DNA of 9,148 nt, taken from NCBI GenBank assembly GCA_002393195.1, contig DGIK01000207.1:1-9148 (forward strand), in the 5' to 3' direction. Numbering within the stretch: the first letter of the stretch is position 1; every line of letters begins with the position of its first letter. A program made the position numbers and the translations under genes. This DNA comes from Bacteroidales bacterium UBA3824 (GTDB taxonomy: Bacteria > Bacteroidota > Bacteroidia > Bacteroidales > UBA3824). Of the stretch, positions 1 to 6,637 are shown piece by piece. The notes under the pieces are model-generated. The model ran no database searches and had not been told where the DNA came from. It saw only the letters and a list, made by a program, of their open reading frames with translations.

Positions 1-2
1 TA

Positions 3-500
3 TATCCTTCTGTTGGACAATATACTGAGGCAATAAAGTTGGCGGAGAAATCTCCCGAAGATTATTTCGCCACGATGACTACGCTCCGACCGGTTTTGGG
101 AGCGGACGGCAACCCCGTGATGAGTAGCGGAAATTTTGCGGTGGTCTTTAAGATGCAAGACCAAATCAACAGCAAGGAATACGCCCTGCCATTCTCTGCC
201 GACGGTCGCAAACTGTTCAAAATAGGCGTGTCGTTCTCTTCTGAGACAAGGCGCGTGGCGGAGTGGAAGACGGAGAAGTACATTCGTTGTAGACGCGAAA
301 AAATTACCCGAAAGTGTCAACTATTTTATTGTTTTTCTGAAATTTTTATTATATATTTGCAGCGTCAAAGCACTGAAGATAATTTTGGTGACGGCAAAAA
401 ACAAAAAAGTTATCAAAATGAAAGCACTAAAACTACTATTGCTCGCCTTAATCTTATGCATTATGGCTTGCAACGACGAAGACGACAACAACAATACTGA
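3..500 (+). pseudogene. Chimeric remnant: kinase N-terminus joined to the tail of an AAA-ATPase/PD-(D/E)XK protein (5' end outside window)
   Basis: The frame is open from the window edge. Bases 3-179 encode YPSVGQYTEAIKLAEKSPED..., then LRPVLGADGNPVMSSGNFAVVFKM. I recognise this as the start of a protein-kinase family common in Bacteroidota; GNFAVVFKM is the nucleotide-binding loop, and such proteins normally continue KEYALKCF into the catalytic lobes. Here, after Y-A-L (180-188), the sequence becomes PFSADGRKLFKIGVSFSSET and then R-RVAEWKTEK, which matches the extreme C-terminus of the Bacteroidota AAA-ATPase-like/PD-(D/E)XK nuclease family (typically YALPF..D.RKL.KIGV.F...TR....W). Both parents share Y-A-L at the join, which suggests a deletion through short homology. 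The usual stop after the W-K motif is missing, so the frame runs to TGA at 498-500 and overlaps the lipoprotein start at 418. It has no catalytic loop, ATPase motifs or nuclease residues, so it is almost surely non-functional. Family identity is from memory of conserved motifs. Confidence 0.75.
329..359 (+). promoter_or_regulatory. Bacteroidota-type promoter for the lipoprotein gene
   Basis: TATATTTG at 352-359 matches the TAnnTTTG -7 box exactly. TTG at 329-331 lies 20 bases upstream as the -33 element. Transcription would start near 366, leaving a leader of about 50 bases before the ATG at 418. The promoter sits inside the still-open frame of the chimeric remnant, in an AT-rich stretch (about 320-360) that was probably the old intergenic region. 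Confidence 0.65.
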
Positions 501-1116
501 ACAGGGAAACGAAGATGGGTTCGTAGAACTATCGAAACCCTCCGACCACGTCATCAACTATTTCATCAACACCTATCATCTTGCCACAAAGAAGACTGTT
601 GAAGATGACAAGGTATCTCTTCTGATTCTCAATACGGGAAGGTCTTGGGATGAAATAGAGAGTCTGATGTTCAAGCATGTGCCGGTGATACAAAGTTTCG
701 ACTACGTTATGGACAAAAACGAGCTCGCCAAGTACCGCAAGATGTACAATGACACCTGCTTCAATGCATCGGGATTCTGTACATACACCACATTGGATAC
801 AATCGCATCCATTTCGGTAATGTGCAACGAATCAGATATCGAATCTGATGTCATAATAAAGTACAATGACATCAAGAAAATCGTCGGCGTAGATACGTAC
901 AGCGGCAGACACGTGTCTTACTTCGATTTGGACTGGGCTGTTGAGGAGCCTCTTTCCGAATTCAACAAGCGCAAGGACAATTATCTGCTTGAAATGGGAC
1001 AGGCTACTGTGTGTTTCCCGTTGCCAAAAGAGGTTGGCGAATATTACTATACCACCACATATAATTGCACCAATGGGAGGCAGTTTGTGATGAAGGATAC
1101 TATCAGCATAAAGTAA
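418..1116 (+). CDS. Putative surface-exposed lipoprotein, function unknown
   Basis: This 232-residue protein starts with a type II signal peptide: MKALK, then a hydrophobic run (LLLLALILCIMA) ending in lipobox I-M-A-C, so Cys18 would be lipidated after signal peptidase II cleavage. The next residues, N-D-E-D-D, resemble the acidic lipoprotein export signals of Bacteroidota, so display on the outer face of the outer membrane is likely. The ATG at 418 is preferred over an upstream TTG at 385 because it puts the charged start next to the hydrophobic core. The mature part is soluble and acidic to neutral with four further Cys-containing patches (TCFNASGFC, VMCNES, TVCFPLP, YNCTNG), which could form disulfides in the periplasm or outside. 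No family was recognised. It has its own promoter (329-359) and terminator (1151-1195), so it appears to be a single-gene unit, independent of the helicase operon downstream. Confidence 0.85.
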   Translation: MKALKLLLLALILCIMACNDEDDNNNTEQGNEDGFVELSKPSDHVINYFINTYHLATKKTVEDDKVSLLILNTGRSWDEIESLMFKHVPVIQSFDYVMDKNELAKYRKMYNDTCFNASGFCTYTTLDTIASISVMCNESDIESDVIIKYNDIKKIVGVDTYSGRHVSYFDLDWAVEEPLSEFNKRKDNYLLEMGQATVCFPLPKEVGEYYYTTTYNCTNGRQFVMKDTISIK

Positions 1117-1150
1117 TATTCGAATATAAGGTGTAATACTAAAATAGTAA

Positions 1151-1195
1151 GCAGCGGCTGTCGTGCATTGTGCGGCAGCCGCTGCAATTTTTATT
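1151..1195 (+). terminator. Rho-independent terminator after the lipoprotein gene
   Basis: GCAGCGGCTG (1151-1160) pairs perfectly with CAGCCGCTGC (1176-1185). The stem can extend inward with further G-C and G-U pairs around the sequence between the arms. A T-rich tail (ATTTTTATT, 1187-1195) follows directly and A-rich sequence precedes it, so it may also work on the other strand. It separates the lipoprotein unit from the helicase operon. Confidence 0.88.
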
Positions 1196-1224
1196 AACCA
1201 TGAAAAAAACTTGATAGAAATTTT

Positions 1225-1255
1225 TTTGTTGGTAGGAAAATTGTTATTACATTTG
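1225..1255 (+). promoter_or_regulatory. Bacteroidota-type promoter for the helicase operon
   Basis: TACATTTG at 1248-1255 is an exact TAnnTTTG -7 box. TTTG at 1225-1228, at the end of a T run, lies 19 bases upstream as the -33 element. Transcription should start near 1262, giving a leader of about 30 bases to the ATG at 1292. The leader ends CTTTAGAAAATG and has no clear Shine-Dalgarno sequence, as is usual in this phylum. Confidence 0.72.
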
Positions 1256-1291
1256 CGATAACATTGACGTAACACTTCACCGCTTTAGAAA

Positions 1292-4200
1292 ATGCAACTG
1301 AAAGCCGGATATTTCACCAATGGCATCGAGACGCTCAAAACGTCTGATTCAATGGCAGTTAAGGTAGATGCACTACTCGAACAACTGTCTTATTTCGACG
1401 TTGATACCGACATCGCATTGCTCGAAACGTGCGACGACGCAGCCGTTGCGCTCGTCCATAACATCGTGTCGAGAGGTGCGCCCACGTATGCATCGCAGTT
1501 TGTGGAAGACATTCTCTCCACCACCATCGGCAAGACATTGAAGCGTATCGCCGACAATGGAACCATCTCCCGCGAAATCCAAAAACAGGAAGTCAAGGAT
1601 ATGGTATTCAGGGCTTTGCACATCATCGACCCGCGCATCAAGGCAACGATGGAGCGTCCTGACACCGGCGACGACAAGGAGCAAATGATTTATGATTTCC
1701 TTGCGGGCGGGGCTGTGCCGTCGCAGGGCGATTACCTGTGGCAACTCGCCGACACGCGCCGCCGATATAGCGACGTATTCAAATTTTCACCCAAATTCCG
1801 CCGCCACATCGACATCTTGGCGCAGGATTTTACATTCATCAACGACGACTGCGACCTCTGTTTCAGTGCGCCGTACAGTAGCAACACCGCCGATTGCATC
1901 ACTTTTGCCTTCGACCCAACCTCCACAGCAACTTCCGACAACGTCGATTACATCACCGAAGACAAGATAGCCGAACTCCTCAGGAGCATCAATGTTGCCG
2001 GGCGAGTCATCGTCAAAAAATCAGACAACCCATACGACCGCACCGAAGAACTCTCCAACTTCACCCAAAACAGTTATTTCGACATCGTAAGGGACAATTA
2101 CAATTCGCCGCTCTACAAGACTGAGGACGGCATCGAGGCGTTGCAGATAGCACTCACGCCGCTTGCCATCGCCCGCATCCAAAAGATTGTATTAGAGGCG
2201 ATTAATAGTGGTGCGCTCTCCCTTGACGCCCGCACGTGGCACATTGGTGTCATAGAAAGGGACGTACCGTGCGCATTCCTCGCGTTTGAGGATTTAAAAC
2301 AGTATTTCAACAAACTTTTCATACTCGAAAACAACGGGCGACGCTTCCCGTTGGTAAAACTCGAAATCTTCCACACCGAGGAGTTTGCAAATACGGAATT
2401 GAACCTTCTCTATCAGGGCAGCAGTGAAGATATTTCGGAGTTCAACCCATTGACAGCCTACGACTTGCTGATAGATATTTCGGTGCTAAGGCGCAAGACT
2501 CCGCTCGACACGCCGCCCCGCACCATCGCCGCCAAATACGCTGTCATCAGGTCGGCGCAGTCGCCATCGGCAGATACTCACCTGATGTTCAACGCATATA
2601 TGCATTACGACATCAATCTTGATGGTTCGGATGTTGACGACGAGGACATTGACGACGAGGACGACGATGCACAGGCGTACAACGAACAGGAGGAGGCATT
2701 GTTGTTCTTCCTGAAAAACATCTTCGCCAAAAACGCCTTTATGGAAGGTCAGGCGGCTACAATCGCCCAACTCCTCAATGGCAACAACGTCTTGCACATC
2801 TCCGCGCCAGGCACCGGCAAATCGCTCATTATGCTATTTGCGGCGATGATGAAACCGGCGTACAGTTTCATACTGCCGCCCACAATTGCGGTGATGAAGA
2901 CGCAATTCCAAGCCCTGCGTCGCCGCAAGATAGACATTGATTATTACATCAACCCCGTCCTCCAAAACTCCTACGACCGCTCTATGGCTGTCAAGGAAGT
3001 TACAAAAGGACGCTCGTTGATTACATTGATATCTCCATCGTTGATACACGACCCATACATACGCGGCGTGTTCCACGAGATAGATTCGCTCAATATCCCC
3101 CTCGCCTTCATTATGATAGACGAGGCGCAGAGGCTCTCTCTCCAAACTACCGAATATCGTGCTTATTATCAGGATATTAGCAATATAATAGCCAAGAATT
3201 TCAGCGACGACAATACTACTGCGCTCCGCATCGGTGCGTTCAGTAGCACGATGGAGACCAACATCCAAAACGAAATTGCCGAAAAACTCCGCACCGACCT
3301 CTCGCTTGTCCAAAAGCCCGACCTGAGCAAGATAGACATCACTGTACGCGAGATTGATATGGCGACAGTTGGCAATGAAAATGAGCATTACCTCTCCCAA
3401 AAACTCAAACAGGTGGAGGCATCGAAACTCATCTCCGCTGACGCTTCCAAGACAAAGCCAACGCGCACGATTGTGCTGTCGTGGACGCCACCATTCGACA
3501 CCACGGGTCCCGATGGCGAGCCAAACAAGGTTGCGGGTTTCGACACCAAGTTTTATAATGGCGACATCGATGAAGACGGCACCACGATTACGAGTGGCGA
3601 GGCGAGCGCAAGTATGAAGTCAATCGTGGAATTTTGCGAAGGCGACGCGATGGTGCTTTCCGGCACATATTCGGCGGGAATTGGCATTAGTGCGCCAAAC
3701 GTTGGTCGCATTATCCTGATGGAGCCGCCAATGAGCCTCGACACATTCTGCCGCCTCAGCGGTCGCGCCGATAGTGGCAAGCCGCCTAAGATTGACATCC
3801 TCCTCAACACCGCGCCAAAGGATTTTCTCGGCGAGGAGACCGTGCGCGACGATATGGGCAACCTCTCAACGGCGCAGAATATAATCGCCACCAATTTTGA
3901 CACGGCGGCGAGCCTTACGCGCCTTCTCGACCTTGCGCCCGGCGCGTCCAAGGAAAAGACTGTGATGCACGAGATTTTGGACGGCGTGATGTTCCCCGAG
4001 CGCACCGACCGTCAGAATATCATTGAGGCTGTCTTCAACGAGTTTAATGTGGTGATAGAGACCGACACCGAACCGATGGTGCGCCCCTATCAACTCTACA
4101 TCTACACGCAAAACCGCACCAAGAGTCTCGGCTACATCGACTTCCGTAGTCGCTCCCTCAATATGCCTGAGATGCAGTACGATAAGCCGTTGGCGGAAAA

Positions 4201-5416
4201 GATACAGTCGTATATTTTTGATATTATTAATGACAATACCGACGACCCGTTGACATTCCTCGCCTCGATGGAAAACGAATCGCCCGCCGAGGAAAACGAC
4301 GGCATCCAAACCGCCCTTGACGCCATTATGGAAGGCAAGAAAACGCAGGTGGTCATTCCTTTTTATAACAACACTTTTGCCGATGCCGCCAACTTGCTCA
4401 ATCAAAACCTCGGCACATCTGTCAAGGCACTTGATTTGCTGCATTGTTACGGCAAGACCGACAATTACAACGACTTTGAGAAACTCATTGCCGCCGAGAC
4501 TGACGCACGTCCGCGCACCCTTGAAGACCGCCGCAAATTGGAGTTTAGAAACCTCTACGCCAAGATGCGCAACGGCAAGGACACATTGCTCGCGGTGTCG
4601 AGATTGAAGGAGATAGACATCATCGACGATTACCTCGTCAATCGCGCCACGGGTACTGTTACCGTTAATTTGACAAAGCACAACAAGGATTTCTATCGTA
4701 TGAAACTCCTGCCCATCTTGCAGCGAAACCTCACCAAAGAGCGTATGCTTGCCTATATGACGGGCATCGAGGAGGAGAAATACCTTGTGATGGAAAAATA
4801 TACCGACGTCCTCATCGACTTTTTCTACTCGGAGATTTATCCGTTGTACGAGAGGTCGGCTATGGAATCGAGCAAGTTTTTCAAGGCGGTTCTCGACCGT
4901 CAGAAAAACGATACAATCACCAAACAGAGTGTGGTAAGCAATTTGCAGAATTATTTCACGTCGCGTTACAAATGCAGTTTTGTGTTTGGCGAGGCGATGG
5001 CTACCAACACGGCGGGCGTTGACAAGATTTTTGGGCTGATAGAGAATGCGGGCAGCAACATCAATTCGTTGATGAACCTCCAAGAGACCATCTCCCTCGA
5101 AACCCCCGAAAATCGCACCGCCGCCAACAAAATCATCTATGGCTACTGCCGCCTGTTTACCGACAAGACGCACGCTGCACAGTCGCGCTACGACGCATTT
5201 GCCAATATCAGCGACGGCCTCTCGGAGTACCGCCGTCAAAAGAGCGTCAAGGATTTTGTGGAGGATTTGGACGCCATCACCAACAAGATTGCGAGCGAAA
5301 ACCTCGACCTCAAAGATGAGGCGGAGGAGATCCTGCCGTTGCAGATACACCACAATTGGCTGCGGTGGTTCAATAGTCAGGTGCTAAAAGTGCCGATGGA
5401 CGTGCAGCAAAATTAA
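1292..5416 (+). CDS. Large RecQ-like SF2 DNA helicase, candidate defence or DNA-processing motor
   Basis: The protein has 1374 residues, far longer than a housekeeping RecQ (about 600-700). The helicase core spans roughly 480-860 and its motifs appear in RecQ order: FMEGQ (483-487, compare FRPGQ), Walker A SAPGTGKS (504-511, Lys510), ILPPTIAVMKTQF (motif Ia), TLISPSLI (Ib), Walker B MIDEAQRLS (Asp610, Glu611, Gln613), AFSSTM (649-654, motif III), TIVLSW (726-731, IV), YSAGIGISAPNV (793-804, V) and LSGRADSG (822-829, VI). Motif VI keeps Arg825, but the second arginine found in GRAGRDG is absent. The first ~440 residues and last ~510 match no domain I can name; the C-terminus shows no four-cysteine zinc module or clear HRDC domain. 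A block near 310-400 (WHIGVIERDVPCA, LVKLEIF) looks conserved in style. A tandem acidic linker (448-459) separates the N-terminal region from the core. It is first in an operon with the membrane-anchored coiled-coil gene. Helicase class is secure; substrate and defence role are inferred. Confidence 0.88.
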   Translation: MQLKAGYFTNGIETLKTSDSMAVKVDALLEQLSYFDVDTDIALLETCDDAAVALVHNIVSRGAPTYASQFVEDILSTTIGKTLKRIADNGTISREIQKQEVKDMVFRALHIIDPRIKATMERPDTGDDKEQMIYDFLAGGAVPSQGDYLWQLADTRRRYSDVFKFSPKFRRHIDILAQDFTFINDDCDLCFSAPYSSNTADCITFAFDPTSTATSDNVDYITEDKIAELLRSINVAGRVIVKKSDNPYDRTEELSNFTQNSYFDIVRDNYNSPLYKTEDGIEALQIALTPLAIARIQKIVLEAINSGALSLDARTWHIGVIERDVPCAFLAFEDLKQYFNKLFILENNGRRFPLVKLEIFHTEEFANTELNLLYQGSSEDISEFNPLTAYDLLIDISVLRRKTPLDTPPRTIAAKYAVIRSAQSPSADTHLMFNAYMHYDINLDGSDVDDEDIDDEDDDAQAYNEQEEALLFFLKNIFAKNAFMEGQAATIAQLLNGNNVLHISAPGTGKSLIMLFAAMMKPAYSFILPPTIAVMKTQFQALRRRKIDIDYYINPVLQNSYDRSMAVKEVTKGRSLITLISPSLIHDPYIRGVFHEIDSLNIPLAFIMIDEAQRLSLQTTEYRAYYQDISNIIAKNFSDDNTTALRIGAFSSTMETNIQNEIAEKLRTDLSLVQKPDLSKIDITVREIDMATVGNENEHYLSQKLKQVEASKLISADASKTKPTRTIVLSWTPPFDTTGPDGEPNKVAGFDTKFYNGDIDEDGTTITSGEASASMKSIVEFCEGDAMVLSGTYSAGIGISAPNVGRIILMEPPMSLDTFCRLSGRADSGKPPKIDILLNTAPKDFLGEETVRDDMGNLSTAQNIIATNFDTAASLTRLLDLAPGASKEKTVMHEILDGVMFPERTDRQNIIEAVFNEFNVVIETDTEPMVRPYQLYIYTQNRTKSLGYIDFRSRSLNMPEMQYDKPLAEKIQSYIFDIINDNTDDPLTFLASMENESPAEENDGIQTALDAIMEGKKTQVVIPFYNNTFADAANLLNQNLGTSVKALDLLHCYGKTDNYNDFEKLIAAETDARPRTLEDRRKLEFRNLYAKMRNGKDTLLAVSRLKEIDIIDDYLVNRATGTVTVNLTKHNKDFYRMKLLPILQRNLTKERMLAYMTGIEEEKYLVMEKYTDVLIDFFYSEIYPLYERSAMESSKFFKAVLDRQKNDTITKQSVVSNLQNYFTSRYKCSFVFGEAMATNTAGVDKIFGLIENAGSNINSLMNLQETISLETPENRTAANKIIYGYCRLFTDKTHAAQSRYDAFANISDGLSEYRRQKSVKDFVEDLDAITNKIASENLDLKDEAEEILPLQIHHNWLRWFNSQVLKVPMDVQQN
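2633..2662 (+). repeat. Two tandem 15-base units encoding an acidic linker
   Basis: GTTGACGACGAGGAC (2633-2647) is followed directly by ATTGACGACGAGGAC (2648-2662), identical apart from the first base. They encode V-D-D-E-D then I-D-D-E-D (residues 448-457), followed by D-D-A. The unit is a multiple of three, so gain or loss of a copy would keep the frame. It lies about 25 residues before the helicase core and probably forms a flexible hinge. Confidence 0.85.
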
Positions 5417-5443
5417 TGTGAAACTTTTTTTGACTTCAAAGAT

Positions 5444-6247
5444 ATGAAAGAACTTATCAACAACGAACTTGTACAGTTGCAGAAGGACTTGGAGAACCTT
5501 CAGTCGGCAAGCAATATGATTTCGCAGGCGGGCAAGGCGTCGGACGCTGTGATCGCGGAGGCGAAGGGTATCCACGAGGATTTTGCCAAAAACCTCGACC
5601 GCCTCACGTCTCTATACACCGAGTTTCTCGAAGCCGCCAACAAACAGTCGGACCAAAACCAACAGCTCGTCGTGGAGCACGTACGCGGCACCATCACCTC
5701 GCAGACCTCGCTCCTCGACCGTTACAACGACCTCGTGGAGACCGCCAACAACAATGTCAAGGCGTTGTACGACAAGGCTGTGGCATCGCAGACGGAAAAC
5801 ATCGACCGCCTCGTGGAGGAAAGCACCAAAAAACTCGACGCGCAGAGCCAGCTCATCAAGAGCAACGCCGCCGCCGCCGCCCTCAACGTGGAGACCGTCA
5901 AGGATGCATATCTCAAACAATCCGCCGAGACCGACAAACTCCTGAGTTCGTACCTCGAACTCGCGCAATCGACCGCCGAACTCAAAGACAAAATCGAGAG
6001 CGTTGATTTCCCCTCGCGCCTCGACACCATCTCGCGCCAAATCCTCGAATACACCGAGCAGCAGAAGGCGTTGAATGAGACTTCCGCTAAGATATTGGAG
6101 GCCGTCAAGAGTGACAAAGTCCTCAAACAAGCGCAGAGCAACGAGAAGACGCTTTCGTCTATCAAGACGATAGCCACGTGCGTGTTGATATTTGTATTGC
6201 TCGGCGTCGCAGCAGTGGCGTATTTGATATTTAAGGGGATGCATTAG
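5444..6247 (+). CDS. Coiled-coil protein with a single C-terminal membrane anchor, partner of the helicase
   Basis: This 267-residue protein has no signal peptide. Residues 1 to about 235 are rich in Gln, Glu, Lys, Ala and Leu in heptad-like spacing (for example ELVQLQKDLENLQSASNM and TENIDRLVEESTKKLDAQSQ), which predicts long coiled coils with short breaks, including a five-alanine patch SNAAAAALN. A hydrophobic segment follows at 243-263 (IATCVLIFVLLGVAAVAYLIF), with K-G-M-H at the end. This implies a tail-anchored inner-membrane protein with its rod in the cytosol. It starts 27 bases after the helicase stop, with no promoter or terminator between, so the two are co-transcribed and probably act together. 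No known family was recognised. It differs from MotA/ZorA-type proteins, which have several membrane helices. A scaffold, tether or sensor that holds the helicase at the membrane is inference. The ATG at 5444 follows an A-rich leader (CTTCAAAGAT) and is the first in frame. Confidence 0.85.
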   Translation: MKELINNELVQLQKDLENLQSASNMISQAGKASDAVIAEAKGIHEDFAKNLDRLTSLYTEFLEAANKQSDQNQQLVVEHVRGTITSQTSLLDRYNDLVETANNNVKALYDKAVASQTENIDRLVEESTKKLDAQSQLIKSNAAAAALNVETVKDAYLKQSAETDKLLSSYLELAQSTAELKDKIESVDFPSRLDTISRQILEYTEQQKALNETSAKILEAVKSDKVLKQAQSNEKTLSSIKTIATCVLIFVLLGVAAVAYLIFKGMH

Positions 6248-6250
6248 GAA

Positions 6251-6286
6251 GTTGGAATGTAGGCGGCATGTTGGAATGCAGGCGGC
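6251..6286. repeat. 19-base tandem direct repeat, two copies
   Basis: GTTGGAATGTAGGCGGC (6251-6267) recurs as GTTGGAATGCAGGCGGC (6270-6286) with one mismatch and a 19-base period. It begins four bases after the stop of the coiled-coil gene, and the second copy runs into the GC-rich hairpin next to it. It is non-coding and resembles part of an intergenic repeat element rather than an operator. Confidence 0.8.
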
Positions 6287-6318
6287 TCGCCTGCTTAATT
6301 GGCGGGCGAGCCGCCCGC
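6278..6318. repeat. GC-rich nested palindrome, possible operon-end hairpin
   Basis: GGCGGCTCGCC (6281-6291) pairs perfectly with GGCGAGCCGCC (6305-6315), leaving a 13-base loop; two further pairs at the base are separated by one mismatch. Each arm is also self-complementary: GCAGGCG/CGCCTGC (6278-6284 and 6288-6294) and GCGGGCG/CGCCCGC (6302-6308 and 6312-6318), each around a 3-base loop. So one long hairpin or two small ones can form. There is no T run after it, so it is not a classical intrinsic terminator, but it could slow polymerase or protect the 3' end of the helicase operon transcript. Confidence 0.75.
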
Positions 6319-6361
6319 ACCCCAGCCGCTCTCTAACAATAAAAACTTTAATTGATTGATT

Positions 6362-6637
6362 ATGAGCAAGGATTTATTAATTAATCTGAGAGATTATCTT
6401 TTAGGAACATTATCTGAGGAGGATGTGTTGTGGCTTAGTAGGTCGCTCACCCAAGGAAAAAGGTTAGAGTCTGATGACGACGACGGTTTTTCTTTGGACA
6501 ATATGCCTTTTACGCAATACAAAAGCAAGCGTGAAATGATAGAAGAAGGTGAGAGTCAGATAGCATCAGGTAGATGCGGCACTACCGAAGACCTTTTAAG
6601 AATGTGCGAGGAACGTTTGATGTCAGTTGCAGTATGA
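6362..6637 (+). CDS. Antitoxin-like protein of a RelE/ParE-type toxin-antitoxin pair
   Basis: This 91-residue protein has a C-terminal stretch (51-86: TQYKSKREMIEEGESQIASG, then a TTEDLL segment and a CEERL end) that resembles short Bacteroidota antitoxins, where the S/TKEEM...I..AE..I..G....T.EE pattern wraps around a RelE/ParE-fold toxin. The first 30 residues (LLINLRDYLLGTLSEEDVLWLSRSLT) form an amphipathic helical region, followed by an acidic linker S-D-D-D-D-G. The ATG at 6362 is chosen because the TTG two codons earlier has no support. Its TGA overlaps the next ATG by four bases (ATGA, 6634-6637), the usual coupling in toxin-antitoxin operons. The downstream toxin frame stops after 18 codons, so this looks like an orphaned antitoxin. 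No clear promoter was found in 6319-6361. The family call is by motif resemblance only. Confidence 0.72.
   Translation: MSKDLLINLRDYLLGTLSEEDVLWLSRSLTQGKRLESDDDDGFSLDNMPFTQYKSKREMIEEGESQIASGRCGTTEDLLRMCEERLMSVAV

Noticed and set aside
385..417. TTG at 385 as the start of the lipoprotein
   Set aside because: It would put MVTAKNKKVIK ahead of the signal peptide. ATG at 418 gives a normal lipoprotein signal of 17 residues.
832..1275. Minus-strand frame of 147 codons across the lipoprotein end and the terminator
   Set aside because: It crosses a strong terminator and a promoter for the other strand, and its protein shows no family features; it is a shadow of the lipoprotein gene plus spacer.
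3866..5353. Long open frame of 495 codons on the minus strand
   Set aside because: It lies wholly within the helicase gene and mirrors its codon bias. The translation has no recognisable motif, and the plus-strand frame carries a full set of helicase motifs.
1292..6247. Identification of the operon as Zorya, Shango, DISARM or the Dpd system
   Set aside because: There is no MotA/MotB-like multi-helix pair, TerB protein, methylase or deazaguanine gene in the window, and the coiled-coil protein has only one membrane segment. Similarity to the helicases of these systems cannot be tested here.
6251..6318. Terminal repeats of an insertion sequence
   Set aside because: No transposase or matching partner copy lies within the window and no target-site duplication could be recognised.
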